Positions 1 to 7,907 of a stretch of 64,000 nt of DNA are shown here, piece by piece (the stretch's first letter is position 1; every line of letters starts with the position of its first letter). The translations under genes and the position numbers were made by a program. The stretch covers positions 2,180,701-2,244,700 of the forward strand of contig CP070719.1 in assembly GCA_020350725.1 (NCBI GenBank). Reading direction: 5' to 3'. The notes below the pieces were generated by a model. The model ran no database searches and was not told the origin of the DNA. It saw only the letters and a list, made by a program, of their open reading frames with translations. This DNA comes from a bacterium. Its GTDB lineage: Bacteria > BMS3Abin14.

Positions 1-1
1 C

Positions 2-583
2 CATTGCAATGAACCGGCCTGCCTGACCTCCTGCTTCGTCAATGCCTACACCAAGACACAGGAAGGGGCGGTTATCTACGATTCAAAAGTCTGCGTGGGT
101 TGCCGCAACTGCATGGTCGCCTGTCCCTTCCGCATACCGGCCTACGCCTATTCCAGCGCGTTGAATCCCGTCGTCAGGAAATGCATCTTCTGCTACGACA
201 CCCGCCTGAGCCAGGGTCGTCCGCCCGCCTGCGTGGAGATCTGTCCTCAGGAGGTCCTCACTTTCGGTTACCGCCGGGACCTTCTCAAGACGGCCCATGA
301 CAGGATAAGGACCGACCCGGAGAGATATATCGACCATGTTTACGGCGAAAAGGAGGTGGGCGGGACCGCCTGGTTGTACATCTCGGCCGTTCCCTTCGAG
401 GAACTAGGCTTCGACACGAGTCTTCAGAGAGAGCCGATCCTGGCCAACGCCCAGGACTTCCTCTCCAACGTCCCCATGGTTCTTGCTATCTGGCCCGCCC
501 TGTTCATGGGCTTCCATCGTCTTTCGACCAAGGGAAAAGAGCGTGAGGAAGAAAGCCAAAGCTTCGATCGTGAGGAGGGGTAA
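2..583 (+). CDS. 4Fe-4S ferredoxin-type electron transfer subunit (HybA/HmcB-like), 5' partial
   Basis: The reading frame is open from base 2, so the N-terminus lies outside the window. Visible are several cysteine clusters of the DmsB/HybA family: CNEPACLTSC, CVGCRNCMVACP, then CIFCYD and CVEICP, enough to ligate multiple [4Fe-4S] clusters. A hydrophobic stretch near the C-terminus (VPMVLAIWPALFMGFHRL) looks like the membrane anchor typical of HybA-type proteins. Family knowledge: these subunits sit on the periplasmic side and pass electrons between a catalytic or multihaem subunit and a quinone-reactive NrfD/HybB partner. That partner starts 2 bases after the stop codon, so the two are one operon. 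The true partner enzyme upstream is not visible. Confidence 0.88.
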   Translation, partial: HCNEPACLTSCFVNAYTKTQEGAVIYDSKVCVGCRNCMVACPFRIPAYAYSSALNPVVRKCIFCYDTRLSQGRPPACVEICPQEVLTFGYRRDLLKTAHDRIRTDPERYIDHVYGEKEVGGTAWLYISAVPFEELGFDTSLQREPILANAQDFLSNVPMVLAIWPALFMGFHRLSTKGKEREEESQSFDREEG

Positions 584-584
584 A

Positions 585-1931
585 ATGAAAGGCCTGCTTG
601 AAAATGGATACAGACCGATCGATTCTTTACAGAAGAGTCCGGGCGGGAGGAGGTGGACCTTCACCGAGAAGATGCTCCTAGGCCTGAGTCCGCGTGAGTA
701 TCTCAACCAGGTTCTCCGCAATCCCCTGAACTGGGTGTTCGCCGCTGTCTTCGCTGTCGGTGTGCCCCTCATCCTCTATCGCTACCTGTTCGGGCTGGGA
801 GCGGTGACGCACAGCTCGAACGATTACCCCTGGGGCCTCTTCCTCGGTTTCGGACTCTTCGTCATGGTTCCTCTGTCCGCCTCCGGGTTCCTTCTCGGGA
901 CGACGGTAGAGCTGTTCGGGCGAAAGGATTTCAAGCCCATCGAGAGGCTGGCGCTTCTCAACGGCCTCCTGGGGTACTTCTTCGCAGTCGTCTATCTCAT
1001 GGTCGACCTGGGTCAGCCCTGGCGCCTGCCCTATCCCATGTTCGTCTCGTGGGGGACGGCGGCCGTCCTCTTCCTGGTGGGCTGGCATGTCGCCACCTAT
1101 CTCTCGGTCCAGATCATGGAAGTGTCCGAGTCGTTTTTCGAATGGGTCAACTGGCCCAATGCGAGGGCATATATCAAGAGGATCACCATCGGTCTGACGG
1201 TGGCCGGCATCATTCTGTCCACCCTCCACCAGGGAGCCTTGGGCGCCCTGTTCACCTACGCTCCGGGGAAGGTCCATCCCCTCTGGTATTCGGAAAACTA
1301 CCTGTGGATCTTCTACTTCTGCTCATCCGTCTTCGCCGGTCTGTGCATGGTGATAGTGGTCAGCACGGTGGTGAAGAGGACCATGGCCTGGCGCTGCGAC
1401 AGGAATTTCCTCGACAACCTGGACAGGATAACGCTGGGCCTGGCCAAAGGGGCCAGCATGGCCCTCGTTACCTATCTTGTCATCAAGCTGATCGGCATAG
1501 CCCATGACAATGAATGGGCCTATCTTGCCACCGGATGGGGACGGTGGTTCCTCCTCGAACTCCTCCTGGGAGTGATCACACCCATCATCCTGTTCTCGGT
1601 GGCGATCAGGCGGAACATGGTGGGCCTGATCCGGTTTACCGCCTTCCTGACGGTGCTCGGCATCGTTCTGAACCGCCTGAACACGGCTTTGATCGCCTTT
1701 AACTGGAACCTCTACCAGGAGATACCCCACCTGTTCGAGGCGATGATATCGGTCACTCTTTTCTGCGTGTACCTCGTCACCTACCGCTTCATCCTCTACC
1801 GTCTGCCGGTCCTTTACGCCTGGCAGTCGGTTCCGGATGAGGTTTACGCGGTCGAACTGGAAAGGGGTTTGATACCTGGACAGGAGCTGGTGCCCGCGCC
1901 AGCCTATCAAAGGATCGAGGATTCGCCATAA
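585..1931 (+). CDS. hybB: NrfD/HybB-family integral membrane quinone-reactive subunit
   Basis: A 448-residue polytopic protein with about ten hydrophobic segments. It carries HybB hallmarks: SNDYPWGLFLGF near residue 80 and TLHQGALGALF followed by APGKVHPLWY in the middle. The family exchanges electrons and protons between membrane quinone and a periplasmic Fe-S subunit. The ATG at 585 is preferred because a GAGGAGGGG Shine-Dalgarno lies just upstream and it begins right after the stop of the Fe-S subunit; a longer frame from 483 would overlap that gene. Whether the complex is hydrogenase-, polysulfide- or cytochrome-linked cannot be told from this fragment, so the symbol is by family resemblance only. 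Confidence 0.86.
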   Translation: MKGLLENGYRPIDSLQKSPGGRRWTFTEKMLLGLSPREYLNQVLRNPLNWVFAAVFAVGVPLILYRYLFGLGAVTHSSNDYPWGLFLGFGLFVMVPLSASGFLLGTTVELFGRKDFKPIERLALLNGLLGYFFAVVYLMVDLGQPWRLPYPMFVSWGTAAVLFLVGWHVATYLSVQIMEVSESFFEWVNWPNARAYIKRITIGLTVAGIILSTLHQGALGALFTYAPGKVHPLWYSENYLWIFYFCSSVFAGLCMVIVVSTVVKRTMAWRCDRNFLDNLDRITLGLAKGASMALVTYLVIKLIGIAHDNEWAYLATGWGRWFLLELLLGVITPIILFSVAIRRNMVGLIRFTAFLTVLGIVLNRLNTALIAFNWNLYQEIPHLFEAMISVTLFCVYLVTYRFILYRLPVLYAWQSVPDEVYAVELERGLIPGQELVPAPAYQRIEDSP

Positions 1932-1938
1932 GGGGGGC

Positions 1939-1972
1939 GGTGGGTCGGGAGATCTGCCTTTCCCGACCCACC
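1939..1972 (+). terminator. Strong stem-loop after the NrfD/HybB gene
   Basis: A perfect 12-bp inverted repeat (GGTGGGTCGGGA / TCCCGACCCACC) with a 10-nt loop starts 8 bases after the hybB-like stop codon. There is no U-run after it, so it may protect the 3' end or attenuate transcription into the next gene rather than act as a classical intrinsic terminator. Confidence 0.55.
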
Positions 1973-2052
1973 GGCGAATTAAAGCAGCGGTTACCTGATC
2001 GGCGGATAACGGGTGTTCCGCCATTCGGGTAGAACCCGGCCAGAGGCGGCAG

Positions 2053-2910
2053 ATGACAGGGAGAAGGGGCATGTTCAACAACTTCGCGGGGAGGGCGATC
2101 GTGCCCGTGGCGATCACCATGACGGGCTTTGTGATCGTCTGTTCCATCATCCTGTACAACCTGATCAAGAAGGATCTTGTCAACGATACGATCTACCATG
2201 AGGCCAGCCTCGCCGACACCATCATCAAGGCCACCCGCTACGCGATGATCAAATCGGATCGGGAGACCATCGACCAGATCGTCGTCAATATCGGACAGCA
2301 GGAAGGTGTCGAGTTTGTCCGCATCTTCACCTGTGGCGGCGTGATCATGATATCCTCCGATCCGGCAGAGCAGGAAGTCGCCCTGGGGGCCGGGAACGCG
2401 GGCTGCATCGGTTGTCACAGTGGCCCTGAGCCGGAAAACCACCTCGGTCCGCTGGAGAAGGCCCGGCAGTTCACCAATGCGGACGGTGAGAAGGTGATCG
2501 CGATCACAGCTCCCATATACAATGAGCCCGCTTGTTTCAACGGCGCCTGTCACTACCATTCGCCGAGCCAGAAATTCCTCGGGATACTGGATATAGGTCT
2601 GTCCCAGCGGACCCTGGAAAACACCCTGGGCACCCTTCGACTCCAAATGATCGCCTTCTGCCTGATGATCCTGGTCCTGTCGGTGGGTGGAGTAAGTGCT
2701 CTGCTGAGGGTAAACGTCCTGTCTCCCATCAGGAGTTTGATGAGCTACGTGGGGGACGTGTCCCGGGGGCAGTTGGACCGAACGCCGCCGAGGGGGGTTG
2801 AGGAGGTCGAGTATCTCTCCAAGGCCTTCCTCGAGATGGCCAGGGACAGGAGCAGATGCGAAGAGGAGCTTGAGAAATATCGGCCAAAAGATGCTAATAT
2901 GACTTCCTAG
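2053..2910 (+). CDS. Membrane haem-binding sensor protein with HAMP domain and no kinase
   Basis: 285 residues: TM1 (about 14-36), an extracytoplasmic region of about 160 residues, TM2 (about 198-218), then a HAMP-like segment (LSPIRSLMSYV...) where the protein ends. The outer region holds CIGCH (118-122), a c-type haem attachment motif, and a second motif C161-x4-C166-H167. The same pair (CxxCH plus Cx4CH) and the phrase IIxATxxxM occur in the histidine kinase at 4321-5904, so the two sensor domains are paralogous. No histidine kinase, cyclase or MCP output follows; the protein may act with another kinase or is a signalling adaptor. Start could also be ATG 2071, which has a GGAG 7 nt upstream. 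Confidence 0.78.
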   Translation: MTGRRGMFNNFAGRAIVPVAITMTGFVIVCSIILYNLIKKDLVNDTIYHEASLADTIIKATRYAMIKSDRETIDQIVVNIGQQEGVEFVRIFTCGGVIMISSDPAEQEVALGAGNAGCIGCHSGPEPENHLGPLEKARQFTNADGEKVIAITAPIYNEPACFNGACHYHSPSQKFLGILDIGLSQRTLENTLGTLRLQMIAFCLMILVLSVGGVSALLRVNVLSPIRSLMSYVGDVSRGQLDRTPPRGVEEVEYLSKAFLEMARDRSRCEEELEKYRPKDANMTS

Positions 2911-2977
2911 GAGGAAAGGCCAGGATCAGGTGTCGCCCCCACGTGGATATGCGGAGGTGCTCACGTCGTAGCGACCG

Positions 2978-3502
2978 ATGCCGATGACCACTGTGAAGCC
3001 TCAGAACATCTCCCAGGAAGCCAACGGGGCGACGGCAGACCGTGATCGCCTTCGTCGGGAAACTCAGGAAAGGATCCGATTCCTCCGGCGCCAGCTCCGC
3101 ATGGGTATGCTGGGAATGGTTATCTTCACCGCCCTCAGCGCCATTGCCATGCTCAATGCCCGCCTCCTCCCTCCCCTGTCGGAAAAGACCAGGCAGTTCC
3201 TCGGACCCTCACCTCCTCCCACCCTTATCAGTATCGCACTGGTCGTCTACGTCTTCTCGGCGCTGACCCTCATCCTCGCCAGGATGAACCGTGAATTCGG
3301 CACCTACCGTGGCTGGTCCCACCTCGGCTACCTGACCTCGTTCTACGTGTTCTACTACTATGCGGGTGACCTGGGCGAGAGTTTCTGGGCGGTGTTCGTG
3401 GCCGGCCTGACCATACTCGGCCTGGAAAACTACCGAATATGGACCTCCTGCTCGGAAGCCCTTCGCGATGAAGAGGAGATCCTGGCAAGCCTGGGGGATT
3501 AA
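2978..3502 (+). CDS. Small multi-pass membrane protein, function unknown
   Basis: 174 residues with a charged cytoplasmic N-terminus (about 1-42) and four hydrophobic segments (about 43-62, 84-103, 116-132, 136-152), ending in an acidic tail. The conserved-looking core is RMNREFGTYRGWSHLGYLTSFYVF. It follows the haem sensor by 67 bases on the same strand and closes the electron-transfer/sensor cluster. Similar small proteins are sometimes labelled menaquinol oxidoreductase in deltaproteobacteria, but nothing in this sequence shows a cofactor site, so no function is assigned. No clear Shine-Dalgarno precedes the ATG; a second ATG lies 6 bases downstream. Confidence 0.6.
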   Translation: MPMTTVKPQNISQEANGATADRDRLRRETQERIRFLRRQLRMGMLGMVIFTALSAIAMLNARLLPPLSEKTRQFLGPSPPPTLISIALVVYVFSALTLILARMNREFGTYRGWSHLGYLTSFYVFYYYAGDLGESFWAVFVAGLTILGLENYRIWTSCSEALRDEEEILASLGD

Positions 3503-3611
3503 CGGGCGGAGGCGGGAGAGGAACAGTCCAGAGGCCAGGGTCCAGGGTCCAGAGGGGGCGCAGGGGCGGTAGGGCGAGGGGGCGAGAGGGGAAGGATATT
3601 ATAGTTCTAAG

Positions 3612-3740
3612 AGATAAGTGATAAGAGATAAGTAAACTGAGCTGTTACTTATCATATATCACTTAGTACTTATGACTCAGCTCTCAGTTCCCAGCTCTCA
3701 GTTACCAGTTCTCAGTTCCCAGTTCTCAGTTCCCAGTTCT
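3612..3740. repeat. Inverted and tandem word repeat (ATAAGTGATAAG / CAGTTCTCAGTTCCC)
   Basis: Left arm 3612-3642 reads repeated GATAAGT/AGATAAG words ending in AAACTGAGCT; right arm 3644-3682 carries the reverse-complement words ACTTATC, CACTTAG and ACTCAGCT. This gives an imperfect hairpin of about 30 bp per arm. From 3680 to 3740 the word CAGTTCTCAGTTCCC is tandemly repeated. Confidence 0.7.
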
Positions 3741-3873
3741 CAACACTCTGCTCTCCTGGAAGATGACACTTTAGAACCAGGGGGGCGGCATTGAAAATGG
3801 AGTCAGGAGCCAGAATCCGGGACGCGGGGTGAAATGAGTCCAGAGTCCAGGGGCCAGGGTCCAGAGAGGCGAA

Positions 3874-4025
3874 AGGCGGACGCGGAGACGCGGGGATGAG
3901 GGGACACGAAGGGGAGAGGGGGAGATAGGGCGAGGGGGCGAGAGGCGGACGCGGAGACACGGGGATGAGGGGACACGAAGGGGAGAGGGGGAGATAGGGC
4001 GAGGGGGCGAAAGGCGGATACGGGG
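3874..4025. repeat. 69-bp tandem repeat, about 2.2 copies
   Basis: Copies start at 3874, 3943 and 4012 with AGGCGGACGCGGAGAC or close variants. The first two 69-bp copies differ at only a few positions (for example GACGCGGGG versus GACACGGGG). The third is truncated. Purine-rich on the + strand. Confidence 0.85.
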
Positions 4026-4058
4026 ACACGGGGACGCGAAGACGCGGAGAGAAGGGCT

Positions 4059-4290
4059 AATCACTAATCACGAATCACCAATCACGGCTGTTTTAACTGT
4101 GAACCGGGAACCGTGAACTGCGAACTGTGAACCAGTCTTTTCGAATCACAAATCACGAATCACAAATCACCAATCACGGCTCTTTTAACTGTGAACAGGG
4201 AACTGTGAACTCGTCTTTCCGAATCACAAATTACGAATCACTAATCACGGCTTTTTTTAACCGTGAACCGGGAACGGTGAACTGTCTTTC
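4059..4290. repeat. Three diverged copies of a 69-85 bp unit
   Basis: Each copy runs: tandem AATCACNAATCAC words, then GGCTNTTTTAAC, then tandem GTGAACCGGGAACYGTGAACT words, then a TCTTTYCG end. Copies begin at 4059, 4144 and 4222. Their lengths shorten from about 85 to 78 to 69 bases through loss of internal words, which suggests slippage. Confidence 0.75.
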
Positions 4291-4320
4291 GGATTTTGGA
4301 TTTCAACACCCGGAACCGGA

Positions 4321-5904
4321 CTAATCCTCATAAAGATCGGAGATCACCGGGGTGGTTATGGGAAGTGTGATGGAAAAGGTCGTCCCCTCGCCGACCCGGC
4401 TGTCCACCTCGATTATGCCTCCGTGGGATTCGATGATGCCGTAGGATACCGAGAGGCCCAGGCCGGTTCCCTTTGGCCCCTTGGTGGTAAAGAAGGGGTC
4501 AAAGAGCTTCTCCTGGTCCTTCTCCGGGATGCCTATGCCCGTGTCCGACAGTTGGATGAGGATGGAATGCTCCTCCGGAAGGTTAAGGGTCATGATCGTG
4601 AGCCTTCCCCCGTCGGGCATGGCCTGGCTGGCGTTGACCAGCATGTTGACCAGAACCTGCTCGATCTGACCCGCGTCAATGAGCACCTCGGGAATCTCCT
4701 CGTCATACTCCCTGACGATCTCGATGTCGTGAAAATCGGGGTGGTGCTCCACGAGGGTCAGGGTGCGGTCGATGACCGAGTTGATCGAGCTCATGGTTTT
4801 ATGGGGGTCGGATACCCTCGAGAAATCGAGCAGGTCACCGACGATCTTGGAGCAGCGCTTGGCCTCCCGGATGATCGTCTGACAGTCCTCACGGAGATCC
4901 TCGTCGAGGCGGGAATCCGAGGCGATCATGGGGGCGTGAATCATGATGCCGGTGAGGGGATTGTTGAGTTCGTGCGCGATTCCGGCGACCAGTTCGCCCA
5001 GCGAGGCCAGCTTTTCGGACCGGATGAGTACCGACTGCATCTCCTTGAGCTCCCGCGTTCTCTCCTCAACCCTGGTCTCAAGGGTTGCCGCCCACCCCTC
5101 CCGATCCTCCCTGGCCTTCTTGAGCTTGCGGGTCATCTCATTGAACGCTTCGGCCAGCTCCCCGATCTCGTCTCCCGGGGTCGTGTCGATGAGTCTCCAA
5201 TCTCCCCTCGCCACGGCGCGGGTGTGCTCGAGGAGCAGTTTGACCGGCCTGTTGACCAGTTTCTGGGTGAGCAGGGTCAGACAAAGGGAGATGGACAGGA
5301 CCAGGAAGAGGATCTGGACCAGGATGTTATTGCGGTAGTCGTTGATCTGTGCGTTCATCTCGTCCGTGGAAACGGACAGATCGAGCACGCCCAACAGGTG
5401 AAGGTCCTCTGGATGAACGTGACAGGGGGCACTGGAGCATGCCTCCTCGTTGTATATGGGTTTTATGATGCCCAGACTCTCACGTCCCTCTTTGTCCTTT
5501 AGGATCCGGCTCAGATCCATTGACGTGGCATGAGTGAGGGTTTTCCCGGCCAGGTGACAGGTCCTGCAGCCAGGTTCATCCGCTTTGTCGACGAGATTCT
5601 CGATCTCCTGCACGTCGCTGGAATAGGTAATGATCCCGTCCTTGTTGATAAGCCGGATGCGACGGATCTCTCCGTGAGCGCTGACCTCCTGGATCATGGC
5701 CATCAGCCTGCTCCGATCGTTTCGGAGCATCTCATGATGGGTCGCCCGGATGATCGTCTCACTCAGGCTGTCGGCCCGTTCGATGTAGAGCCCCAGAAGC
5801 GTTTTCTTGAGGGTTTCGAGGTTGAAATAGGTGAAGAGCGCCGAGGTGAAGAGAAGAACGATGCTGGACACGAGTGAAAACTGTACTATGAGCTTGAGGC
5901 GCAA
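4321..5904 (-). CDS. Haem-binding membrane sensor histidine kinase
   Basis: 527 residues: TM1 (about 7-27), periplasmic sensor with CRTCH (113-117) and C156-x4-C161-H162, TM2 (about 194-214), HAMP (about 215-265), short coiled coil, HisKA with phospho-acceptor His in GIAHELNNP (H311), and a HATPase domain with N-box VNASQAMPDGG, G1 DTGIGIP, F-box FDPFFTTK and G2 GTGLGLS. All catalytic boxes are intact. The sensor resembles that of the kinase-less protein at 2053-2910, so both probably sense redox or a gas ligand by c-type haem (inference). It lies 136 bases downstream of the sigma-54 response regulator on the same strand, its likely partner. Confidence 0.92.
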   Translation of the reverse strand: MRLKLIVQFSLVSSIVLLFTSALFTYFNLETLKKTLLGLYIERADSLSETIIRATHHEMLRNDRSRLMAMIQEVSAHGEIRRIRLINKDGIITYSSDVQEIENLVDKADEPGCRTCHLAGKTLTHATSMDLSRILKDKEGRESLGIIKPIYNEEACSSAPCHVHPEDLHLLGVLDLSVSTDEMNAQINDYRNNILVQILFLVLSISLCLTLLTQKLVNRPVKLLLEHTRAVARGDWRLIDTTPGDEIGELAEAFNEMTRKLKKAREDREGWAATLETRVEERTRELKEMQSVLIRSEKLASLGELVAGIAHELNNPLTGIMIHAPMIASDSRLDEDLREDCQTIIREAKRCSKIVGDLLDFSRVSDPHKTMSSINSVIDRTLTLVEHHPDFHDIEIVREYDEEIPEVLIDAGQIEQVLVNMLVNASQAMPDGGRLTIMTLNLPEEHSILIQLSDTGIGIPEKDQEKLFDPFFTTKGPKGTGLGLSVSYGIIESHGGIIEVDSRVGEGTTFSITLPITTPVISDLYED

Positions 5905-6040
5905 GAATCGTCCCCCTGAAGAGGCTGTGTGAGTTGGCCTGGGTGCTCCGGAACCGAGAGCGGGCTCAGATCAAGAAGGGCACCCGGAGGCCGAACGCAG
6001 CCCCCCCCGGACGGGGAGGAACGGGACCGGATGGAAGCCT

Positions 6041-7486
6041 TCAGGATTCTGTTCCCTCGCTGATCGGTTCTTCCTCCCTGTCCCTGACGGAGATGCCAAG
6101 CCTCCTGAGCATCGCCTGAAAATTGGTCCGCTGCATGCCGACCTCCTTCGCCGCCCTGGTGATGTTCCACCCGTTCCTCTCCGGGGCCTTGAGGAGAAAC
6201 GCCCTCTCAAGGGGCTCTACGGCCTTTTCACGGACCTGTTTCTTCCTCTCCTTGAGCTCTTCGGCGCTATCGGGAATGGTGTCGAGAAGATCCAGATGTG
6301 CCTCCCGGTCGGTCGGCGAGGAGACCTGGATCTCCAGGTCATGGGGTTGGATGAGACTGCTGCCGGCCAGGACGATCGCCCTTTCGATGAGGTTCTCCAG
6401 TTCCCTGACATTTCCCGGATACGTATACGATTGGAGCATGGACATGGCAGCAGGTGCGAATCCGCGGATCTCCTTGCCCATGTCCTCTGCGATCTTCTGG
6501 AGAAAATGCCCGATGAGAAGGGGCAGGTCCCCCTTGCGTTCCCTGAGGGGAGGGAGGTGGATAGGAATGATGTTCAATCGGAAGAAAAGGTCCTCGCGAA
6601 ACGATCCCTGACTCACCATCTCCTTGAGATCCCTGTTGGTGGCGGTGATGAGGCGGATGTCGATGTGGATGGACGTGGTTCCCCCTATAGGGGTGATCTC
6701 CCTTTCCTGGAGGACCCGAAGGAGCTTGGCCTGTGTTGTCAGGCTTATGTTGGCCACTTCGTCCAGGAAAAGCGTTCCTCCGTCAGCGACCTTGAACAGC
6801 CCCGTTTTGGTGTGAACGGCCCCGGTGAAAGAACCCTTCACATGGCCGAAGAGCTCACTCTCAAGGAGGTTCTCGACCAGGGCCGTACAGTCCACGGCAA
6901 TGAAGGGTTTCGCCCTCCGGGAGCTGCTCTGATGGATAGCCCTTGCGACAAGTTCCTTTCCCGTGCCGCTCTCCCCGGTGATCAACACGGTGCTGTCGGT
7001 TGGCGCTACCTGCCTGATGCGGCGATAGACCTTCTGCATCGGCTCACTGTCGCCGATGAACAGGTCGTGCCCTCCGTCCTTCCAGACCATTTCGGGTCGC
7101 AGCTGATCCGGACGGAACACCCTCTGCTCGAGGGCCTTTTCCACTTTCTCGATGATCTGCTCGGGGGTGAAGGGTTTGGAAATGTAGTCGAAGGCGCCGT
7201 TCTTCATGGCCTCGACGGCGGTGTCCACTGTGGAATAGCCGGTTATGATAATGACCGGCACCTCCGGCTGGAGGATGCGGATCGCATTGAGGACCTCGAG
7301 GCCGTCCATGCCGGGCATCTTGAGATCCGTCACCACGATATGAAAGTTTTCCTGCTGGAGCCTCTCGACCGCCTCGTAGCCACTGGAGGAGGTGAACGCC
7401 TGGAAGCCGGCTCCCTCGAGGACACGCCGCAGCCCGTCCCTGATAACCAGCTCATCGTCTACGATGAGAATCTTGGATCCTGTCAT
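6041..7486 (-). CDS. Sigma-54-dependent NtrC-family response regulator
   Basis: 481 residues in three domains: receiver (about 5-118; Asp54 in VTDLKMPGMDG, Lys in ISKPF), AAA+ (about 140-375; Walker A GESGTGKE at 171-178, Walker B GTLFLDE), and a C-terminal Fis-type helix-turn-helix (about 445-470, NITRAAKEVGMQRTNF). The sigma-54 contact loop reads GSFTGA at 218-223 rather than the usual GAFTGA. It heads a two-gene leftward unit with the haem-sensor kinase, so it should switch on sigma-54 promoters in response to that sensor. Its target promoters were not identified; the NrfD/haem-sensor cluster nearby is an obvious candidate but no -24/-12 element was seen. Confidence 0.93.
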   Translation of the reverse strand: MTGSKILIVDDELVIRDGLRRVLEGAGFQAFTSSSGYEAVERLQQENFHIVVTDLKMPGMDGLEVLNAIRILQPEVPVIIITGYSTVDTAVEAMKNGAFDYISKPFTPEQIIEKVEKALEQRVFRPDQLRPEMVWKDGGHDLFIGDSEPMQKVYRRIRQVAPTDSTVLITGESGTGKELVARAIHQSSSRRAKPFIAVDCTALVENLLESELFGHVKGSFTGAVHTKTGLFKVADGGTLFLDEVANISLTTQAKLLRVLQEREITPIGGTTSIHIDIRLITATNRDLKEMVSQGSFREDLFFRLNIIPIHLPPLRERKGDLPLLIGHFLQKIAEDMGKEIRGFAPAAMSMLQSYTYPGNVRELENLIERAIVLAGSSLIQPHDLEIQVSSPTDREAHLDLLDTIPDSAEELKERKKQVREKAVEPLERAFLLKAPERNGWNITRAAKEVGMQRTNFQAMLRRLGISVRDREEEPISEGTES

Positions 7487-7907
7487 GCCCCCTGCCTCAT
7501 TCGTCCTTTCGGCGTCCTCCCTCGGGAGAGACGCCCTCGGACGTCATCTGTTGTTATTTTTATCACAATAAGGCCCGTTTGCATAGCGCGAACGCTTGGT
7601 GGCAAACGGGCCCCCTGTCATGATCCGTGGACATATCGTGGTCAAAATGGCAAGGTTGAGTAGGGCACGAAAGAAAGAAACCTGGACCCTGGAATTTGGA
7701 ACAGGGAACCTGGTGTGCTGAGGGGGCATAATGAGCCCGGCGGGCAAGGGGCAGCTCTTTCCCGCTGGGCAGGAGACGCCGTTCCCCCGTAGCCTATGCG
7801 GAACGTTCCGGGTAAAACAGAACGCGCCCGGGACGCAGGGGCCTGAAGGACGCACCGCCGAGACTGGGAGGATAAAACCCGGGGGAGAAGATCCTGGAGG
7901 GATACCC
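7487..7907. other. 421-bp divergent intergenic region with several stem-loops
   Basis: It separates the leftward response regulator from rightward hpt. Visible are a stem-loop at 7511-7535 (GGCGTC/GACGCC with an inner CTCC/GGAG) 25 bases before the regulator start, a strong hairpin at 7572-7612, word repeats at 7675-7715 (CCTGGACCCTGGAATTTGG), and a GC-rich, possibly structured leader from 7735 to 7890 before hpt. The frame open from 7731 would extend Hpt by 59 residues unlike any part of that enzyme, so this is treated as noncoding. Confidence 0.6.
7572..7612. promoter_or_regulatory. Perfect 11-bp inverted repeat between divergent genes
   Basis: GGCCCGTTTGC (7572-7582) pairs with GCAAACGGGCC (7602-7612) around a 19-nt loop. 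It lies about 90 bases upstream of the response regulator start. No U-run follows on the + strand and only a broken one on the - strand, so it could be an operator or RNA structure instead of a terminator. Confidence 0.45.

Larger units (their letters stand above)
3503..4320. other. 818-bp gene-free block of short-word repeats
   Basis: No credible gene. The stretch is built from degenerate 6-10 bp words repeated in tandem (GGTCCAGAG, CAGTTCTCAGTTCCC, AATCACGAATCAC, AACTGTGAACC), plus longer tandem units annotated separately. Open frames here translate to low-complexity Pro/Ser peptides and are not genes. It separates the rightward redox cluster from the leftward sensor kinase, so it lies between converging transcripts. 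Confidence 0.8.

Noticed and set aside
3712-4064. Open frames on the - strand giving Ser/Pro-rich repeat peptides
   Set aside because: They are translations of the 69-bp tandem repeat, have no family likeness, no ribosome-binding site and exist in overlapping frames.
3503-4320. CRISPR array
   Set aside because: The repeats are not uniform 24-40 bp units with unique spacers; units are variable, adjacent and degenerate, and no cas gene is present.
6296-7663. 455-codon open frame antisense to the response regulator
   Set aside because: Overlaps a complete NtrC-family gene with all motifs; no independent evidence.
7731-7907. 59-residue N-terminal extension of Hpt
   Set aside because: Not part of the family, while GGAGG sits correctly before ATG 7908.
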